Shown: positions 9,715 through 18,291, counted from the first letter of the stretch. The stretch is 64,000 nt of DNA from Erythrobacter sp. (GCF_024305245.1 NZ_JAMWYX010000004.1:1-64000); one strand, 5' to 3'. Numbers and translations are program-made. The notes: generated by a model from the sequence alone, not told the origin.

Positions 9715-10553
9715 TGGTATGGCCTTGTCTGGGGGGCGGTCAGATTGCGCAGGAATGCAGCGACCAGCGCGTCGAATCGAGCGGGGTTATCAGCGTTGGC
9801 GAGATGGCCGGCCTCCGGCACCGCCGCGTGCATGGCGCGCGGCGCGATGTCGGCCAGCGCGGCAGCACAGGCCCGGCGCCACGGCGTATCGTGCTCTCCC
9901 GTCAGCGCCAGCACCGGCACGGCCAGCGTGCGCAGCACATCGCGCGGCAGGGCGGGCGGTTCCGACAAGGCGGCAAGATCGCGCCCGTCGTAATCGGCAA
10001 GCATCGCGGCGAGCAGCGCGTGCGCCTCACGCGAGTGCGCCTGCATCAGCGGGTGCAGCGCCCAGTCGCGCCGCAGCGCCGCCAGATCGCCTGCCGCCGC
10101 CCACTCGCGGTAGGTATCGATCTCGATCACCTCTTCGCGCGGCACCAGTGCCGGCAGCGGCGCGCCCGAGACGACCACACCGGTCAAGCGCGATGCGAAC
10201 ATGCGCGCCACATCGAGCGCCACGGCCGCGCCCTGCGACAGACCGAGCAGCGCGAACCGGTCAAGCCCGAGAGAATCGGCCATCGCGATCACATCCTCGG
10301 CCTCGCGCGCCAGATCGGGCGGTGCGGTGGCTCCCCCGCAGCCGCGCCGGTCGGGCATGATGAGGAAGTGCTGCGATCCGAGCCCTTCGATCTGCGGAGT
10401 CCACATCCGGTGATCGAGCGTCCAGCCGTGCAGCAGGATAATGGGCGTGCTGCCGCTCTCCATCGCCCCTGCCAGCGCGACTGGCAGCGTGCCGCCGTCG
10501 ACGGCGACCTCGTCATAAATAGCCGTGTTACCGGGAGCAGGAGCAGCCATCAT
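9711..10553 (-). CDS. alpha/beta hydrolase
   Basis: 280 aa alpha/beta-hydrolase fold protein. Visible motifs are the oxyanion segment ILLHGWTLDHRMW, the DRRGCGGA loop, the nucleophile elbow GLSQGAA (Ser), the acid in LTGEHDTPW, and the catalytic His in VPEAGHLAN. The protein looks cytoplasmic with no signal peptide. Its substrate is not evident: esters, lactones or carbon-carbon bonds are all possible. It sits between the VOC gene and the MetE-like gene and overlaps the latter by 4 bases, so it is translationally coupled to it. Two adjacent ATGs (10553 and 10550) are both possible starts; no good ribosome site separates them. Confidence 0.88.
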   Translation of the reverse strand: MMAAPAPGNTAIYDEVAVDGGTLPVALAGAMESGSTPIILLHGWTLDHRMWTPQIEGLGSQHFLIMPDRRGCGGATAPPDLAREAEDVIAMADSLGLDRFALLGLSQGAAVALDVARMFASRLTGVVVSGAPLPALVPREEVIEIDTYREWAAAGDLAALRRDWALHPLMQAHSREAHALLAAMLADYDGRDLAALSEPPALPRDVLRTLAVPVLALTGEHDTPWRRACAAALADIAPRAMHAAVPEAGHLANADNPARFDALVAAFLRNLTAPQTRPYQ

Positions 10554-10576
10554 AGAACGCGCGCCCGCTGCCGCGA

Positions 10577-11122
10577 TCAGGCGGCTTCGTCGGCGCGGAA
10601 CGGGTTGTTGTTGTGGTGCTGCCCGGCCAGCCAGCGCTTCAGTTCACCATGCGCCGCCGCGCGGCGTTCGGCATCCAGTGGTTCGGCGCGCGGATCATCG
10701 TGGGTAAATTCGATGATCATGCCGTTGGGATCGGTGACATAGACCGAGCGGCAATAGCCATGCTCAAGCGTGTAGGTCTGCGGCTCGGTGATCCCGGCGG
10801 CGCGGATGCGGTGTTCCAGTTCGACCTGCGCATCGGCATCGACCTGAAGCGCGATGTGGATGAACGGACTCGAGGGAATGTCCGGCCCGAATTCGGCCTG
10901 ATCGTCGGGATCGGCGAACTGGAAGAATGCCAGCGCGCTGCCATCGGCCAGTTCGAAGAACACGTGGCAATAGACGCGCTCCTTGCCGAACAGCTCGTCC
11001 TTCTCGCAATAGGTCGCCATCAGGGGGAAGCCGAGCACGTCCTCGTAAAAGGCGCGGGTCGCCTCCAGATCCTTGGTCACATAGGCGGTGTGGTGAAGTC
11101 GGTTGGCGAGGATTCTGGTCAT
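10577..11122 (-). CDS. VOC family protein (glyoxalase / dioxygenase superfamily)
   Basis: 181 aa with one recognisable vicinal-oxygen-chelate fold. LHHTAYVTKDLEATRAFYED is the first beta-alpha unit, HIALQV starts the second half, and YVTDPNGMIIEFTHD is the C-terminal unit that usually supplies the Glu metal ligand. Metal ligands are probably His of HHTAYV, His of FIHIALQV and the Glu of IIEFTH. VOC enzymes include glyoxalases, extradiol dioxygenases and epimerases; which applies here cannot be told. The C-terminal 40 residues (ELKRWLAGQHHNNNPF) are an extension. The gene lies in the operon led by the TonB receptor. Confidence 0.87.
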   Translation of the reverse strand: MTRILANRLHHTAYVTKDLEATRAFYEDVLGFPLMATYCEKDELFGKERVYCHVFFELADGSALAFFQFADPDDQAEFGPDIPSSPFIHIALQVDADAQVELEHRIRAAGITEPQTYTLEHGYCRSVYVTDPNGMIIEFTHDDPRAEPLDAERRAAAHGELKRWLAGQHHNNNPFRADEAA

Positions 11123-11151
11123 CGTGCTCTCTCCATCAGTGCTTCGAACAA

Positions 11152-11754
11152 TCAGACGGCCAGCTTGCCCGCGATTGTGGCCACGTGTTCGCCCTGAAAC
11201 CGCGCGCCGGCAAGTTCGTTGTCACTCGGCATCCGACTGCCGTCGTTCCCCGCCAGCGTGCTCGCGCCGTAAGGCGTGCCGCCGCTGATCTCGCCCATTT
11301 CGGAATTACCCTTGAAGGTGTAGGGTAGCCCCACGATCACCATGCCGTGATGCAGCAGGGTGGTGTGGAACGAGGTGATGGTGGTCTCCTGTCCGCCGTG
11401 CTGGCTGGCGGTGGAGACGAACACCGAACCGACCTTGCCGACCAGCTTGTTCTGGAACCACAACGGGCCGGTCTGATCGAGGAAGTTCCGCATCTGTGCC
11501 GCCATGTTGCCAAAGCGGGTGGGTGTGCCGAAGATGATCGCGTCGTAATCCGCCAATTCATCCGGGGTCGCAATCGGAGCCGACTGATCGAGCTTCACAC
11601 CTGAAGCTTGCGCAATCTCCTCCGGCACCAGTTCGGGCACGCGCTTGACCACAACCTCGGTGCCGGGGACGCTGGCTGCACCCTCGGCCACCGCAGCGGC
11701 CATCGCTTCGATATGGCCATAGCTCGAATAGTAGAGCACCAGCACCTTGGTCAT
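11152..11754 (-). CDS. wrbA: NAD(P)H:quinone oxidoreductase, WrbA type
   Basis: 200 aa flavodoxin-fold protein that reduces quinones by two electrons using FMN and NAD(P)H. The FMN phosphate loop is [12 protein letters not shown] at the N-terminus; [20 protein letters not shown] and [23 protein letters not shown] are WrbA hallmarks. The start at 11754 has AAAGGA 8 bases upstream. It is the first gene after the TonB receptor and is probably co-transcribed with VOC, hydrolase and MetE-like genes. In this context it may recycle a quinone or handle redox stress from an aromatic substrate. Confidence 0.93.
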   Translation of the reverse strand: MTKVLVLYYSSYGHIEAMAAAVAEGAASVPGTEVVVKRVPELVPEEIAQASGVKLDQSAPIATPDELADYDAIIFGTPTRFGNMAAQMRNFLDQTGPLWFQNKLVGKVGSVFVSTASQHGGQETTITSFHTTLLHHGMVIVGLPYTFKGNSEMGEISGGTPYGASTLAGNDGSRMPSDNELAGARFQGEHVATIAGKLAV

Positions 11755-11766
11755 GTCGCGTATCCT

Positions 11767-13971
11767 TTAAAACTTGTAGCCGACCTCGACACCATAACGC
11801 CGCGGACGCGCGCGGAAAACGAATCCGCCCGGAGAAAACTCCGCGTTGTAGGTTTCATCGAACAGGTTGGCGGCGAATGCGGTGACGGACACGCCGTCGA
11901 ACGTCACCCCGGCGCGCGCATCGACGATGTCGACGGGCTCACGCACGGTGGTGTTGAACGGTTCCCACCAAGTCTTGCCGGTGCGGCGGTAATCGATCCG
12001 CAGCAGGCCATCGAGCGTGTCGGTCAGCGCCCCGGCATATTGCGCGCCGAGGTTGATGGTGTAGCGCGAGATCTGCGGCGCCTCGTTCCCGATCACCGTC
12101 GGATCGGGGAATTCCTTGATCTCGCTATCGGTCACGCCGATTGCGGCGTTGATATCGAAGTCGGGCAGCACTTCCGCGCTCGCTTCGAGTTCGAAGCCGT
12201 TGATCCGCGTCTCGGGAATATTGCCGAGGTTCTGGGTCGAGGACTGGGCCAGGAAGACGAAGAAATAGCTGTTCTTCGACAGGGTCGTGTAGGCCGCGCC
12301 CGCCAGCCTCACGGGGCCGATCTGCGCCTTGGCACCGACTTCGAAGGTGTCGGCCGTTTCCGCTTCGAAGATGTCGCCCACGCCGACAATGCCGGCGTTC
12401 ACCGATTCCGCGCCCACGCCGGTCTGGTTGAAGCCGCCCGAACGGAAGCCGCGGCTGTATCCGCCGTAGATGGTCAGATCGGGGGTGGGTTCGTAGGTCA
12501 GGGTCAGCTTGGGCTGCCAGTCGTCGAAGATCGCGGTGCGCACTTCGCCGCTTTGCGCCGTCGGCACGCCCGGCACCACCGGCAGGAAGCCCTGCGGGGT
12601 CAGCGTGGTCTGGCGGCGCTTGTCACGGTCGTAACGCAAGCTGGCATCGACGCGGAATTCGGGCGACAATTCATACCCGGCATTGGCGAACAGCGCCCAC
12701 GCGAAATTGTCCTGCCCGTCGGACAAAAAGCTGAACTGCGGGTTCAGCGGATTGGTCGACGGGGTGCGGAACACCGGGAAGACGCCGTTGCCGGTGTCGA
12801 TCATGTTGCCGGTGGAAATGAACCGCTGCGTATCGATCAGATAGCCGCCGACCATCCAGTTGAAGCGCCCGCCATCGGTGGGCGAGGCGAGTCGCACTTC
12901 CTGACTGAAGGCCTCGACATCGAGGAACTGGCTCTGGTTGAGGTCGAACCCGTTGCCGGGGCCGAAGATGCCCTCAAACAGGTTGAAGAAGAAGCTGTCC
13001 TCGATCGGCAGGAAGTCGAACGCGTCGCCGGTCAGCACTTCTTCGAGCGTGTCATACGACGAGATCGAGGTGAAGACGGCATTGTCGCCTTCATATTCGA
13101 CCTTGAGCGAGACATTGTTGATGTCGCGGTCGTTCTGGCCCGGATTGTTGACCCGTACCGGGGCGATATCGTTCACGTCGGCAACGATGTTGTAATACAG
13201 CCCCTGGGTGCGCAGCCGGTTGATCGACCCGCGCACATCGAAGGTCAGCCGGTCGGTCGCTTCCACCAGCAGATTGGCGCGCAGGGAGTAGTCCTCGACC
13301 GGGTCGGCATCTTCGCCCAGGAAGGTATTGGGGATGAATCCGTCGGTGTTGTAATAGGAACCGGCCACGCGGAAGAACGCATTCTCCGCCACCGGCCCGC
13401 TCACCCCGCCGCGCAGGAAATAGCCGAAGCCATTGTCGATCCCGGCGGTGACATTGCCCGAAAATTCATCGGTCGGCTGCTTGGTGGTGATGATGATCGC
13501 GCCGCCGATGGCGTTACGACCATAGAGACCGCCCTGCGGCCCCTTGAGCACTTCGATCTGCTCGATATCGAACAGATCCTGGTTGAATTGCGCGGGGTTT
13601 ACTTGTTGCACCCCGTCGACAATCACTGCGACCGAAGGCTCGGAATTGCGGTTCTGGGTGATCCCGCGAATGATGACGAAGGCGTTGCCCGCGTTCTGCG
13701 TCTCGACCAGCGTGACGTTGGGGGTCAGCGCGATGAAATCCGCCGGACGTTCGATCCCGGCGTTCTCGATCGCCTGCGCATTGAAGGCTGTGACCGCGGC
13801 CGGAGTGTCCTGCAGGCTTTCCTCGCGCCGCAGGCCGGTGACGATGATGCCCTGATCTTCGGCCTCGTCCGCAGCGGGTGTTCCCGCATCCTGCGCCTGA
13901 AGCGGCACTGCCGCGAGCGTCGCGGTTGCAAGCGCCATTGCACTGACGAGCCTGGAGCCCCGGTTCTGCAT
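11767..13971 (-). CDS. TonB-dependent receptor
   Basis: 734 aa outer-membrane receptor. It starts with a signal peptide (QNRGSRLVSAMALATATLAA, cleavage near PLQAQ), has a plug domain (GIIVTGLRREESLQDTP, then IVDGVQQ and QIEVLKGPQGGLYGRNAIGG) and a 22-strand-type barrel ending in a terminal Phe (YKF). Such receptors import large or scarce molecules using TonB energy. Adjacent ATGs occur at 13974 and 13971; AGGGAG is 3 bases from the first and 6 from the second, which favours 13971. The gene heads a five-gene minus-strand operon. A twin palindrome upstream at 14038 matches the one in the CoA-transferase promoter, which ties the receptor to the same IclR regulon. Confidence 0.93.
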   Translation of the reverse strand: MQNRGSRLVSAMALATATLAAVPLQAQDAGTPAADEAEDQGIIVTGLRREESLQDTPAAVTAFNAQAIENAGIERPADFIALTPNVTLVETQNAGNAFVIIRGITQNRNSEPSVAVIVDGVQQVNPAQFNQDLFDIEQIEVLKGPQGGLYGRNAIGGAIIITTKQPTDEFSGNVTAGIDNGFGYFLRGGVSGPVAENAFFRVAGSYYNTDGFIPNTFLGEDADPVEDYSLRANLLVEATDRLTFDVRGSINRLRTQGLYYNIVADVNDIAPVRVNNPGQNDRDINNVSLKVEYEGDNAVFTSISSYDTLEEVLTGDAFDFLPIEDSFFFNLFEGIFGPGNGFDLNQSQFLDVEAFSQEVRLASPTDGGRFNWMVGGYLIDTQRFISTGNMIDTGNGVFPVFRTPSTNPLNPQFSFLSDGQDNFAWALFANAGYELSPEFRVDASLRYDRDKRRQTTLTPQGFLPVVPGVPTAQSGEVRTAIFDDWQPKLTLTYEPTPDLTIYGGYSRGFRSGGFNQTGVGAESVNAGIVGVGDIFEAETADTFEVGAKAQIGPVRLAGAAYTTLSKNSYFFVFLAQSSTQNLGNIPETRINGFELEASAEVLPDFDINAAIGVTDSEIKEFPDPTVIGNEAPQISRYTINLGAQYAGALTDTLDGLLRIDYRRTGKTWWEPFNTTVREPVDIVDARAGVTFDGVSVTAFAANLFDETYNAEFSPGGFVFRARPRRYGVEVGYKF

Positions 13972-14037
13972 CATTCTCTCCCTGTGGGCGCATTTCACGC
14001 CTGCTTCGGTCCCCTCCGAAGGGGCCGGAATATAATC

Positions 14038-14069
14038 TTCGCATTGCGAAGTCAACTTCGATATACGAA
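14038..14069. promoter_or_regulatory. twin palindrome operator (IclR-type) in the TonB receptor promoter
   Basis: Two copies of TTCG-N5-CGAA (14038-14050 and 14057-14069) are separated by GTCAAC, with centres 19 bases apart. The same arrangement occurs at 16099-16130. It lies 64 bases upstream of the receptor start and just after the IclR stop codon, and is probably bound by that regulator. Confidence 0.75.
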
Positions 14070-14078
14070 AAAACAGTC

Positions 14079-14909
14079 TCAGGGCTTCAACGATGCCTCC
14101 AGCGCGGGCCAGCGGCGCAGCGATGCTTCGATCTCGCCGGCTGCATTGCGCAGCAGCGGCAGGCGGGTGCGCACCAGTTCGTCTTGCGAGATGCGGGTGG
14201 TGGAGGTGGAGCAGTTGATGGCGGCGATCACCTGCTTGTCCCGCCCCAGCACCGGCACCGCGACCGAGACGATGCCGTAATCAAGCTCGTCGAGCGCCGA
14301 ATCGTAACCGCGCGCCGCGACCAGCGTCAGCCGCTCGTCCAGCGCCGCGCTCTCGGTCACGGTCCGTTCGGTAAAGCGCTGGAACGGGGCGGCGGCCAGC
14401 AGCGCCCTGCGCTCGGCCTCGGGCAGGTGCGCGGCGACGGCTTTTCCCAGCGAGGTGGCGTGAAACGGGAAGCGCGTGCCGACATTGGCCGCGACCCGGA
14501 ACCGCCGGTCGGTGGAAACATGGGCGACATAAAGAATGTCACTGCCCGACAGCACCGCCAGCGAAGCGCTGTCGCCGGTCTGGTCGCGCAAGGCTTGCAG
14601 TGGCGGCAGCACCACCTGTTCGATCTGCATCGAGGCGAGGAACGCCGAACCGATCGTCAGCACCGCCGGGCGCAGCAGGAACTTGCGTTCGTGCTGCCCG
14701 ACATAGCCGAGTTCGACCAGCGTGATCAGGCACCGCCGCGCGACCGCCGGTGGCAGCGCGGTTCGGGCCGCGACTTCGCTGAGGGTCATTTCCGGATGAT
14801 CCTCGTCAAACGCCTTCAGCACGCGCAGACCGCGTTCGAGGGTCGAGAGGAATTCGGGGTTTTTGGCGCCCGGATCTTTGCTTTCGGCGTCAGCCCCTAC
14901 GTATCCCAT
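14079..14909 (-). CDS. IclR family transcriptional regulator
   Basis: 276 aa. An N-terminal winged HTH (about residues 20-85: FLSTLERGLRVLKAFDEDHP, MTLSEVAARTALPPAVARRC) is followed by the C-terminal IclR effector domain (ATSLGKAVAAHLPEAERRA; DELDYGIVSVAVPV; INCSTSTTRIS). The RGLRVLKAF start and overall form resemble the PcaR/PobR branch, whose members bind aromatic or dicarboxylic effectors. The start is the ATG at 14909, overlapping the CoA-transferase gene by 20 bases, so the two are co-transcribed. The identical twin palindromes upstream of the TonB receptor and between the CoA-transferase and lyase genes are its likely targets. Confidence 0.92.
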   Translation of the reverse strand: MGYVGADAESKDPGAKNPEFLSTLERGLRVLKAFDEDHPEMTLSEVAARTALPPAVARRCLITLVELGYVGQHERKFLLRPAVLTIGSAFLASMQIEQVVLPPLQALRDQTGDSASLAVLSGSDILYVAHVSTDRRFRVAANVGTRFPFHATSLGKAVAAHLPEAERRALLAAAPFQRFTERTVTESAALDERLTLVAARGYDSALDELDYGIVSVAVPVLGRDKQVIAAINCSTSTTRISQDELVRTRLPLLRNAAGEIEASLRRWPALEASLKP

Positions 14910-16050
14910 GGTCCGGCCTTTCGATGCTGCGGCGAATGTCCGCGTCGTCAGCCCCCAATACGGGGGGTGCGGTGACGCTGTCCATCCGCTCGCCATCGAA
15001 GCTGAGCGGGAACCGGATCGTGCGGAACTCGCCGTGCGGCCCATCGGGATCGGTGACTTCGATGCCGAGCACCTTGGCCTGCTCGGTCGCCAGCACTTCG
15101 GCGCTGTCGAGCACGGGGGAGTTGGGAACCTCCAGACCGGTCAGCACGTCCGCCCATTCGCTGCGCGGACGGGTGGCGAAGATCGGGGCGAGGAACGCCA
15201 CCACATCCTCGTAATGCGCGATCCGCGCCTCGCGGCTTTCGAAGGCGGGCAGGCTCAGCATATCCGGCTTGCCCACGGCGGTTGCCAGATTTTCCCAGAA
15301 CTTGGGCGGCGATGACATGTGCAGCGCCAGCCATTTGCCGTCGGCGCACTGGAACACATAGCTTTGGCTGACATGCGGGCGGCTATACGGCCCCATCACC
15401 TGATCGGCGGACAGCAGGTGGGTGAAATCATCGAGGTTGAAGTGGCACATCGCTTCGAACATCGACGTTTCGACCACCCGCCCCTTGCCCGTTGCGTGCC
15501 GTTCGTTGAGCGCCGCAAGGATGCCCAACGCGGTGTAGAACCCGGTCATGGCGTCGGCGATGGCGGGGCCGACCACGCGCGGATGTTCGGGATTGACCAG
15601 CAGCCGCAGAAATCCGCTCGCCGCCTGGGCCACGGTGTCGAACGCGGGACGGTCACGGTCCGGCCCCTCGGTGCCGAAGCCCGAGATCGAGGCATAGACC
15701 AGCGCCGGGTTGATGCCGTGGAGCCGGTCCGGGTCGACGTTCAGCCGGCCAGCCACGCCGGGGCGGAAGTTCTGGATGAACACATCCGCCGTTTCGACCA
15801 ACCGATCGAGAATGGCCAGATCGTCGGGCTGTTTGGGATCGATGGTGATCGACCGCTTGTTGCGGTTATAGGTCTGGAAGTGCGGCGAATAGAGGCCGCC
15901 CTTGAACGAACGGAACGGATCGCCGGTGCCGGGCTGTTCGACCTTGATGACATCGGCGCCCAGATCGGCGAGGAGCATCCCTGCGGCCGGGCCGGTGATG
16001 AAGGTCCCCATTTCGAGAACGGTAACGCCTGCTAACGGTTTGGCCGCCAT
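14890..16050 (-). CDS. CaiB/BaiF family CoA-transferase
   Basis: 386 aa class III CoA-transferase. The start PLAGVTVLEMGTFITGPAAG, LADLGADVIKVEQPGTGDPFR and RNKRSITIDPK are typical. The catalytic Asp should be the one in GPAIADAMTGFYTALGI. These enzymes move CoA between acyl groups, usually activating a carboxylic acid from succinyl-CoA or another donor. The ATG at 16050 gives the usual family start; 22 more open codons upstream are not conserved-looking. The divergent citrate-synthase-fold gene suggests that the CoA ester made here is cleaved by that protein. The gene is co-transcribed with the IclR regulator behind a twin palindrome promoter. Confidence 0.92.
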   Translation of the reverse strand: MAAKPLAGVTVLEMGTFITGPAAGMLLADLGADVIKVEQPGTGDPFRSFKGGLYSPHFQTYNRNKRSITIDPKQPDDLAILDRLVETADVFIQNFRPGVAGRLNVDPDRLHGINPALVYASISGFGTEGPDRDRPAFDTVAQAASGFLRLLVNPEHPRVVGPAIADAMTGFYTALGILAALNERHATGKGRVVETSMFEAMCHFNLDDFTHLLSADQVMGPYSRPHVSQSYVFQCADGKWLALHMSSPPKFWENLATAVGKPDMLSLPAFESREARIAHYEDVVAFLAPIFATRPRSEWADVLTGLEVPNSPVLDSAEVLATEQAKVLGIEVTDPDGPHGEFRTIRFPLSFDGERMDSVTAPPVLGADDADIRRSIERPDHGIRRG

Positions 16051-16098
16051 CCGCCTGATCCCACCTTCTTGCCTTGACAGTTCGATGATAGTATATTC

Positions 16099-16130
16099 TT
16101 CGCATACCGAAATCAACTTCGAATAACGAA
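16099..16130. promoter_or_regulatory. twin palindrome operator (IclR-type) in the divergent CoA-transferase / lyase promoter
   Basis: TTCG-N5-CGAA occurs at 16099-16111 and again at 16118-16130, separated by ATCAAC. Spacing and flanks (including a downstream A-run) match the copy at 14038-14069. It lies between the CoA-transferase start (16050, minus) and the lyase start (16143, plus), where one regulator could control both. Confidence 0.75.
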
Positions 16131-16142
16131 AAAGGAATGCTC

Positions 16143-16928
16143 ATGCGCATCGGCAAGCAGGATAACGCGGTCACCTCGATCTGCACCTCGGATGCGACCA
16201 GCATCACCGTGCGCGGGATGGACCTGTGCGACGAGGTGATCGGCAAGGTCGACTTCACCAGCTATTTCTGGCTGCTGGTGACCGGCACCATGCCTTCCGC
16301 GCCGCAAAAAGGGCTGGCCGATGCCGTGCTGTGCGCGATTGCCGAACATGGTCTGGTGCCGAGCGTGGTCGCCACCCGCATGACCTATGCCGCCGCACCC
16401 GAGGCATTCCACGGCGCGGTTGCCGCCGGGCTACTGGGCTGCGGATCGGTGGTGCTGGGCAGCGCCGAAGTGGCGGGCAAGTTCTACGCCGAGGTCGTGG
16501 CTCAGGCGGAGGCTGACGGCAGCGACCCTGCCGTCGTCGCAACTGCCGCTATCAAGGCTCTGCGTGCCGAGAAGAAGGTGATCCCCGGCTTCGGCCACCC
16601 CCAACATTCGGGCGGCGATCCGCGCGCGCATCGCCTGCTGGCGCTCGCCAAAGAACACGGCATGGAGGGCAAGCATATCGCCATGTTGCGCACGATCGAA
16701 GCGGTGCTGCCCGATGCGATCGGGCGCAGCCTGCCGATCAATGTCAACGGCGCGATCCCCGCCGTCATGCTCGACGCGGGCTTCCCGCTCGCGGCACTGA
16801 AGGGCATCTCGCTGCTCGCCCGCACCGCCAGCCTGATCGCGCATCTGCAGGAAGAAACCGAAAAGCCGATCGGTTTCATCATGAGCGGCGCTGCGGCGGA
16901 ACGGATCGACTTCCAGCCCGATAGCTAG
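16143..16928 (+). CDS. citrate-synthase-fold lyase (citryl-CoA lyase-like)
   Basis: 261 aa from the ATG at 16143; AAGGA lies 6 bases upstream, while the ATG at 16137 sits directly on it. It is a short member of the citrate synthase superfamily, lacking the large N-terminal region of true citrate synthase (about 430 aa). EAFHGAVAAGLLGCGS and GFGHPQHSGGDPRAHRLL hold the two active-site His regions. In the region of citrate synthase motif NVDFYSG this protein reads NVNGAIP, so the catalytic Asp appears to be Asn. Related short proteins are called citryl-CoA lyases and are often paired with CaiB-type CoA-transferases. Here it probably cleaves or forms a 3-hydroxyacyl-CoA, giving acetyl-CoA and an oxo-acid, but the substrate is unknown. 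Confidence 0.8.
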   Translation: MRIGKQDNAVTSICTSDATSITVRGMDLCDEVIGKVDFTSYFWLLVTGTMPSAPQKGLADAVLCAIAEHGLVPSVVATRMTYAAAPEAFHGAVAAGLLGCGSVVLGSAEVAGKFYAEVVAQAEADGSDPAVVATAAIKALRAEKKVIPGFGHPQHSGGDPRAHRLLALAKEHGMEGKHIAMLRTIEAVLPDAIGRSLPINVNGAIPAVMLDAGFPLAALKGISLLARTASLIAHLQEETEKPIGFIMSGAAAERIDFQPDS

Positions 16929-16962
16929 CGGGACGCGGCGGCGCATGGTCACCGCTTTGCCT

Positions 16963-16988
16963 GTAACCTTACCATGGGCGGGTCCGAA
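16963..16988 (+). promoter_or_regulatory. SigF-type promoter upstream of bufA
   Basis: GTAACC (16963-16968) and CGAA (16985-16988) are separated by exactly 16 bases. This equals the consensus I recall for Caulobacter SigF-dependent promoters. It lies 52 bases upstream of the bufA ATG in an otherwise empty 112-base gap. Confidence 0.8.
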
Positions 16989-17040
16989 CAGGTCGATGTG
17001 AGCCGATCAGGCGCACACTGGATCTGGAAAGGATTTGACC

Positions 17041-17328
17041 ATGAAAACCACCATCGGACTTGCCGCAGCTTCGCTTGCTGCGGCTTCGCTGCTCGCGACC
17101 TCGCCCGCCATCGCGCAAAGCGCGGGCGCCAAGGAGAAGTGCTACGGCGTCGCGCTCAAGGGCAAGAATGATTGCGCTGCCGGGCCGGGCACCAGCTGCG
17201 CGGGCACCTCGACCGTTGATTATCAGGGCAATGCCTGGAAGTTCGTCGACAAGGGCGAATGCGCGAAAATGGGCGGTTCGCTGACCGCGAAGAAGGGCAA
17301 CACCAGGCCGGTTCCCCAGAAGGACTGA
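17041..17328 (+). CDS. bufA: bufferin precursor, DUF2282 family
   Basis: 95 aa. Bufferins are exported, modified copper-binding peptides that protect the cell from excess copper; DUF2282 proteins are their precursors. The start at 17041 has AAAGGA 7 bases upstream. A long signal sequence runs to about Ala25 (ATSPAIA). The mature part holds four cysteines: Cys34 (KEKCYGVA), Cys45 (KNDCAAG), Cys53 (GTSCAG) and Cys74 (KGECAKMGG). In known bufferins some of these become thiooxazole-type groups through the DUF692 enzyme. The C-terminal tail is basic ([14 protein letters not shown]). It is first in a run of six genes that ends with a SigF-type sigma factor and its anti-sigma. Confidence 0.9.
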   Translation: MKTTIGLAAASLAAASLLATSPAIAQSAGAKEKCYGVALKGKNDCAAGPGTSCAGTSTVDYQGNAWKFVDKGECAKMGGSLTAKKGNTRPVPQKD

Positions 17329-17348
17329 ACCTCCCTCTGGCACCCTGG

Positions 17349-18275
17349 ATGCTGGCCGACATGAAGGCACCGACCTCCCCCACCTCCGCCCCCGCCGACG
17401 TCGGCGTGGGCCTCAAGCCGCAGCACTATATGCCAGCGCTTGAGGCGGTGTCGGCCAGCACCCCTTTTCCTGCCGGATGCCCGGCATGGTTCGAAGTGCA
17501 CCCGCAGAACTATTTCGGCGCAGGCGGCCCGCCGCATCGCTGGCTTTCGGCTTTTGCCGAGCAGGTGCCGTTGAGCTTCCATTCGGTCGGCCTGTCGCTG
17601 GGCAGCGCCGACGGGGTGAACGTTCGGGAACTGGAGCAGCTTGCCGCGCTGTGTGATCGTTACGCGCCTGCGCTGGTATCCGACCACCTCAGTTGGAGCG
17701 GCAGCGCGTCCAACCGCTATCCCGATCTGCTGCCGGTGCCTTACACGCGGGGTGCGCTCGATCATTTCGCAGCGCAGGTCGCGCGTGTGCAGGACCGGCT
17801 GGGCCGCAGCATTCTGGTCGAAAACCCGTCGCGCTATCTTGCCTTTGCCGCGGACGAGATGACCGAGGCGGAGTTCCTGCACGCGCTGTGCGCCCGCGCT
17901 GGGTGCGGCTTGCTGCTCGACATCAACAATATCGAGGTTTCCGCGACCAATCTCGGGCTGGATGCAGACGCGATGGTCGATGAGGTCGAACCCGCGCTGG
18001 TGGGCGAGGTGCATCTGGCAGGCCACGCGCGCGAAGATCATGCGCATGGGGCGCTGCTGATCGACGATCACGGTTCGGCTGTGTCGGACGACACATGGCG
18101 GCTGTTCGAACGCTTCGTGCAGCGCGCAGGTCCGCGTCCCACCTTGATCGAGTGGGACACCGATGTGCCCGCCTTCGATGTGCTGCTGACCGAAGCCGGG
18201 GTTGCAGGCGCGATCATTCGGCGGGCTATGCGCCGACACCAGTCTTTCGCCGGGAAGCCCCATGCGCTGGCATGA
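17349..18275 (+). CDS. bufB: DUF692 multinuclear iron oxidase (bufferin modification)
   Basis: About 308 aa. A TIM-barrel protein of the MbnB/TglH/BufB family, iron enzymes that convert cysteines of a peptide using oxygen. The family start VGVGLKPQHY, then EVHPQNYF, SFHSVGLSLGS, VSDHLSW, LVENPSRYL, LLLDINNIEVSA, EVHLAGHA and LIEWDTDVP contain the conserved His, Asp, Glu and Asn residues that hold the iron centre. The expected substrate is the precursor encoded just upstream. The start is uncertain: ATG at 17349 or 17361, neither with a strong ribosome site. It overlaps or abuts the DUF2063 gene, its usual partner. Confidence 0.9.
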   Translation: MLADMKAPTSPTSAPADVGVGLKPQHYMPALEAVSASTPFPAGCPAWFEVHPQNYFGAGGPPHRWLSAFAEQVPLSFHSVGLSLGSADGVNVRELEQLAALCDRYAPALVSDHLSWSGSASNRYPDLLPVPYTRGALDHFAAQVARVQDRLGRSILVENPSRYLAFAADEMTEAEFLHALCARAGCGLLLDINNIEVSATNLGLDADAMVDEVEPALVGEVHLAGHAREDHAHGALLIDDHGSAVSDDTWRLFERFVQRAGPRPTLIEWDTDVPAFDVLLTEAGVAGAIIRRAMRRHQSFAGKPHALA

Positions 18276-18291
18276 CGGCGGGCAGAGTGCG

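Noticed and set aside
11608..14280. Plus-strand open frame of 890 codons
   Set aside because: It lies opposite the TonB receptor, has no protein-like domains, and its composition is that of a reverse-strand shadow in GC-rich DNA.
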